Part shown: in pieces, positions 24,028 to 26,632 of the stretch
Position numbering within the stretch: the first letter of the stretch is position 1
Layout of the letters: every line of letters begins with the position of its first letter
From: an uncultured Collinsella sp.
Lineage (GTDB): Bacteria; Actinomycetota; Coriobacteriia; Coriobacteriales; Coriobacteriaceae
DNA: 26,632 nucleotides
Direction of reading: 5' to 3'
Assembly (NCBI GenBank): GCA_900548255.1
Contig: URKH01000024.1
Span: 1-26,632, forward strand
Notes under the pieces: model-generated
The model's database searches: none
What the model saw: the letters and a program-made list of their open reading frames with translations, nothing else
Told to the model about the DNA's origin: nothing
Program-made: the position numbers and the translations under genes

Positions 24028-25146
24028 ATGGTGGTTAATATGGGCGACATACTCGAATCGTTCCTGCGCGTGGCGATGGTGGTGTTCATCGTCGGTCCGC
24101 TCACTGCATGGGTCGCCCGTCGCGGCGCGCGTGAGCGCAGTGAGGCGACGGACAGCCTCGATCGCTTCACGGTGCGCATGCCCGCTGCCATCCGCACGAT
24201 CATCGCCTGCTGCGCGGTCGCGTTCGAGCTGCTCATGTTGGGTGTTTACGTCTGGCAGGGCGTTTCGCTGGGCGAGTGGGGCCACGAGCTTGTGTGGTTC
24301 GGCCACGCCATGGCACTTGCGGGCATGGCCATCTGGGCCCTGCTGAGCATCCCGCGCATCGACGTGGACGGTGAACGAATTCTCTCGCGTAACGCCTTCG
24401 GCATCCGCAAGGAGACGACGTTCGGCAACATCACCCATGCAACGCTTCACACGCAGATGATGAGGATCGACCTGTTCGAGGGCGATCGAAAGTTCTGCTC
24501 GATAAGCCTCGAGGGGGTGTGCTCGCTCAACCTCCTCGCCCGTCTGGAGGAAGAGGGCATCGAAGTCTCGGACGCCGTCGACGGTCCCATGACCAAGGCG
24601 GGCCTGTGTTGGTCTGCCGTCAAGCCGTTGACGATTGTTTTCAACGGCATGGCGCTCGTCTTCTCGCTCGTGATCGCCTTCATGGCTGTTTTCACCGATG
24701 CCGGAGCCCGCTTGCTCTTGCTCGTTCCGTTCCTCTTCCTGTTCATAGGGGGACTCCTGCCCCTGCTTATGCTCAGCATGCCCGCCCGTGGTATCTACGA
24801 GATCGGCAGGCAGGAGCGCGAACTCGGTTTCTCCTTCGCCGAGGAGATGGCAAGTCGAGGTGCCACGGGCACTTCGCTTGTCGACGACGATTGGTTCATC
24901 GAGATCAGCAATGCCCGCGTCGTGGCGTTCCGCCGCGATTACCTCAAGAAGGTCACGGCGCACGAGGACAGCGAGAGCGGCGACCGCTGCACGGTGACTA
25001 CGAAGGGCGGTCGAAAAATCAAGGTGTATGCAGCGGGCAGCACGCTCGAGGACCTGCGCACGTGGTTCAAACAGGGTGCCAAGGCCAGAAGCACGCTCGA
25101 CCGTGCAGAGGACGCGCTCGAGACGACGTCTGATTGGGTTGTCTGA
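24028..25146 (+). CDS. Membrane protein with PH-like domain, 3' end at IS
   Basis: A 372-residue protein I cannot name. It has about five membrane segments: near residues 10-28, 55-78, 88-108, 200-224 and 228-250. Between the third and fourth is a soluble beta-rich section (RIDVDGERILSRNAFGIRKETTFGNI) that resembles bacterial PH-like domains, and a second such section lies near the C-terminus (WFIEISNARVVAFRRDYL, KGGRKIKVYAAG). Its stop TGA (25144-25146) is the first three bases of the IS3 element, so the original C-terminus may have been longer. An ATG at 24040 (MGDILES) with GGTGG before it is an equally plausible start. Function unknown. Confidence 0.7.
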   Translation: MVVNMGDILESFLRVAMVVFIVGPLTAWVARRGARERSEATDSLDRFTVRMPAAIRTIIACCAVAFELLMLGVYVWQGVSLGEWGHELVWFGHAMALAGMAIWALLSIPRIDVDGERILSRNAFGIRKETTFGNITHATLHTQMMRIDLFEGDRKFCSISLEGVCSLNLLARLEEEGIEVSDAVDGPMTKAGLCWSAVKPLTIVFNGMALVFSLVIAFMAVFTDAGARLLLLVPFLFLFIGGLLPLLMLSMPARGIYEIGRQERELGFSFAEEMASRGATGTSLVDDDWFIEISNARVVAFRRDYLKKVTAHEDSESGDRCTVTTKGGRKIKVYAAGSTLEDLRTWFKQGAKARSTLDRAEDALETTSDWVV

Positions 25147-25171
25147 CCTGTATCGTCTTTTCGGACACGCA
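25144..25171 (+). repeat. Left terminal inverted repeat of the IS
   Basis: Begins TGACCTGT and ends TTTCGGACACGCA. It matches the reverse complement of 26421-26448 at 23 of 28 positions. Its first three bases serve as the stop codon of the upstream membrane-protein gene. Confidence 0.88.
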
Positions 25172-25228
25172 TGCTAGAGGCCCAATCCTTTAGAATGCAT
25201 TCATCGACGACCGAGAGGACGGTATGCT

Positions 25229-25513
25229 ATGTCCAACCCAGCCGCCAAGTACACCGACGAGTTCAGGCGCGAGACCGCCGACTACATCATCTCGACGGGC
25301 AGGCCGATAACGGAATGCTGCGCAGAACTGGGCCTGAATTCCAAGACCGTGAACAAGTGGGTGCAGAACCGCCGGCGCGAGCTTGCCGGCGGGCCCGACC
25401 CCAAGGCCGAGGACCGCGAGCTTCGCGAGGCGAAAAGGCGCATACGCGAGCTCGAGATGGAGAACGCCTTCTTGAAAAAAGCCGCGGCCTTCTTCGCCAA
25501 AAGCCAGGCGTAG
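25229..25513 (+). CDS. IS3-family transposase OrfA
   Basis: A 94-residue OrfA. The N-terminal helix-turn-helix (RPITECCAELGLNSKTVNKWVQ) binds the IS ends, and the C-terminal leucine-zipper helix (EAKRRIRELEMENAFLKKAAAFFAK) drives dimerisation. An A6G run at 25475-25481 lies near its end in codons AAA AAA GCC. A -1 slip there would fuse it to OrfB, the usual way IS3 elements make full transposase. The ATG at 25229 is preceded by GAGAGGA at about 12 bases. Confidence 0.93.
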   Translation: MSNPAAKYTDEFRRETADYIISTGRPITECCAELGLNSKTVNKWVQNRRRELAGGPDPKAEDRELREAKRRIRELEMENAFLKKAAAFFAKSQA

Positions 25514-25527
25514 CCGCATGCTACCGG

Positions 25528-26409
25528 ATGATGTTGGCGGAGAAGGCCGAATTCCCGGTGAAAATGATGGCCCGCGTGCTCGGCGTGAGCCGATCGGGCT
25601 TCTACTCGTGGCTCTCCAACGGCTGCCCGCGAGAAAACTGGTCGGCCGAGCGCGAGGCGGTCCGGCGCGTGTGGCTGGAGTCGGACCGCAGGTTCGGCTT
25701 CCGGTTCGTGAAATGCTTCCTGCCCGGCGAGTTCTCCGGATTGACCCTGTACAGGGTGCGCAAGCTGATGCACGAGCTGGGAATACGCGGCTGCACGCCC
25801 AACGCCAGGAAGCGCACCACCATCCCCGACCCGAAGGCCAGGCCCCGGCCCGACCTGGTGAGCCGCGACTTCACCAGTCCCGTTCCAACCTACAAGCTCG
25901 TGGGCGACATCACCTACCTGCGCACCGGCGAGGGATGGCTGTACCTGTCGACGGTCATCGACCTCAACACCCGCATGGTGGTGGGCTGGTCGCTCTCCGA
26001 GCGCATGGCCGCCGACATCGTGGTTTCGGCGCTGGCGTCGGCCAAATCGCGCGGCTACGTGGCCGGCAACGCGATATTCCACGCCGACCGCGGCGCCCAG
26101 TACACCAGCAGGCTTCTGGCCGAATGGGCGCGCGACAACGACGTGCGGCTGTCCTGCAGCCGCACCGGCAACTGCCACGACAACGCGGTGGCCGAGTCGT
26201 TCCTCGCCACGCTGAAGAACGAGATGTACTACAGGCGCAGCTTCCCGACCAGGGATTCCGCCAAGCACGCGGTGGTCGAGTTCATCGAGGCGTACTACAA
26301 CCGCCGAAGGCCCCGCTCGACGATCGGCTACAAGGTGCCGGCCGAGGCCATGGCGGCCTTCTTCGAGAGAACCGAGCCCAAGCCCGAGGCCATGCCTATG
26401 GCCGCTTGA
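25528..26409 (+). CDS. IS3-family transposase OrfB, DDE integrase
   Basis: About 293 residues from the ATG at 25528. The frame is open further upstream past the A-run at 25475, so the active form is probably the -1 frameshift fusion OrfAB. It has the HTH_21 region (MMARVLGVSRSGFYSWL) and an rve integrase core with the DDE triad: D in VGDITYLRT, D in HADRGAQYTS and E in AVAESFLATLKNEMYY. The YYNRRRPRSTIGY tail is typical. All catalytic motifs are intact, so the element may still be active. Confidence 0.93.
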   Translation: MMLAEKAEFPVKMMARVLGVSRSGFYSWLSNGCPRENWSAEREAVRRVWLESDRRFGFRFVKCFLPGEFSGLTLYRVRKLMHELGIRGCTPNARKRTTIPDPKARPRPDLVSRDFTSPVPTYKLVGDITYLRTGEGWLYLSTVIDLNTRMVVGWSLSERMAADIVVSALASAKSRGYVAGNAIFHADRGAQYTSRLLAEWARDNDVRLSCSRTGNCHDNAVAESFLATLKNEMYYRRSFPTRDSAKHAVVEFIEAYYNRRRPRSTIGYKVPAEAMAAFFERTEPKPEAMPMAA

Positions 26410-26420
26410 TTCCTCGAGCT

Positions 26421-26448
26421 TGCGTGTCCGAAATCTTGACACAGGTCA
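26421..26448 (-). repeat. Right terminal inverted repeat of the IS
   Basis: Ends ACACAGGTCA. As reverse complement it matches the left repeat at 23 of 28 positions; the mismatches fall at positions 9 and 12-15. Confidence 0.88.
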
Positions 26449-26514
26449 GAAGGCCTCGATGCCAGCGCTGCGCCGATATGGGGCAGCGGCCCCCCCGTTG
26501 GCCGCCATGGCCCT

Positions 26515-26632
26515 GACTTCCGAGCGTATGCTGGCGCCGCTCGTCTTAAGACGTCGACCTCCATCCGGAGCCTGCGGTTCTCGCGCTCGGGCTCCAGGAT
26601 CCGGTTCTACTCGGGCGTGCGGTTGTCGGCGG
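26515..26632 (-). pseudogene. Remnant of another IS3-type OrfA
   Basis: Read on the minus strand, the frame gives NRILEPERENRRLRMEVDVLRRAAPAYARK, the leucine-zipper end of an OrfA different from the one at 25229. An in-frame TAG at 26607-26609 interrupts it, and no intact OrfB follows. It continues past the right edge. It suggests the complete IS landed in, or recombined with, an older transposon relic. Confidence 0.6.

Larger units (their letters stand above)
25144..26448 (+). mobile_element. Complete IS3-family insertion sequence
   Basis: This 1305-base element is bounded by imperfect 28-base inverted repeats at 25144-25171 and 26421-26448 (23 of 28 matching). It starts with TG and ends with CA, as is usual for IS3. 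It encodes OrfA and OrfB in overlapping -1-related frames. The immediate flanks (TTGTC on the left, GAAGG on the right) show no target duplication, so the right flank was probably changed after insertion. Confidence 0.9.

Noticed and set aside
23859..24236. Minus-strand open frame over the start of the membrane-protein gene
   Set aside because: Arg/Ser-rich shadow without a start signal; the plus strand shows membrane segments and an extended -10 promoter.
1..26632. CRISPR array, tRNA or rRNA genes, prophage or defence genes
   Set aside because: No regularly spaced direct repeats, no cloverleaf or rRNA sequence, and no phage or nuclease-type genes were seen on either strand.

Overview
The window looks like chromosome from a high-GC member of the Coriobacteriia, most likely a gut Collinsella or close relative. 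This is inferred from the overall GC richness, the G/C-ending codons, the strong AGGAG-type ribosome binding sites, the split glucose-family PTS and the style of the intergenic palindromes. No rRNA or tRNA is present to confirm it.

Bases 1-13953 form a carbohydrate region. It holds a DUF1593 (nucleoside-hydrolase-like) protein and an EstA-like esterase on the minus strand. A PTS EIIBC permease, a GH140/DUF4038 apiosidase-like enzyme and an RpiR/SIS regulator follow, then a GH106-like alpha-L-rhamnosidase divergent from an AraC regulator. A GH1 6-phospho-beta-glucosidase and a separate PTS EIIA complete it. None of the enzymes shows a signal peptide. I read the region as intracellular breakdown of plant glycosides: the PTS imports and phosphorylates a beta-glucoside, the 6-phospho-glucosidase cleaves it, and the other enzymes remove rhamnosyl, apiosyl or ester decorations.

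Bases 13954-15908 carry a small lipoprotein gene, an intergenic stretch packed with palindromes, and a HAD phosphatase. Bases 16014-21986 (minus strand) encode nickel and [NiFe]-hydrogenase maturation, in transcription order: a small helical protein, nikR with a His/Cys-rich N-terminal extension, hypF, hypC, hypD and hypE. hypA, hypB and the hydrogenase subunits are not in the window. The hypF leader contains four mutually complementary arms.

Bases 22218-26632 hold thioredoxin, a hypothetical protein, a 5'-truncated GHKL sensor-kinase remnant, a membrane protein whose stop codon lies in the first three bases of an IS, a complete IS3-family element (25144-26448) with terminal inverted repeats, and the remnant of a second IS3-type transposase at the right edge.

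Families of repeated palindromic elements are scattered between genes. Two occur twice each in the window and resemble REP elements. No CRISPR array, prophage or defence system is visible.
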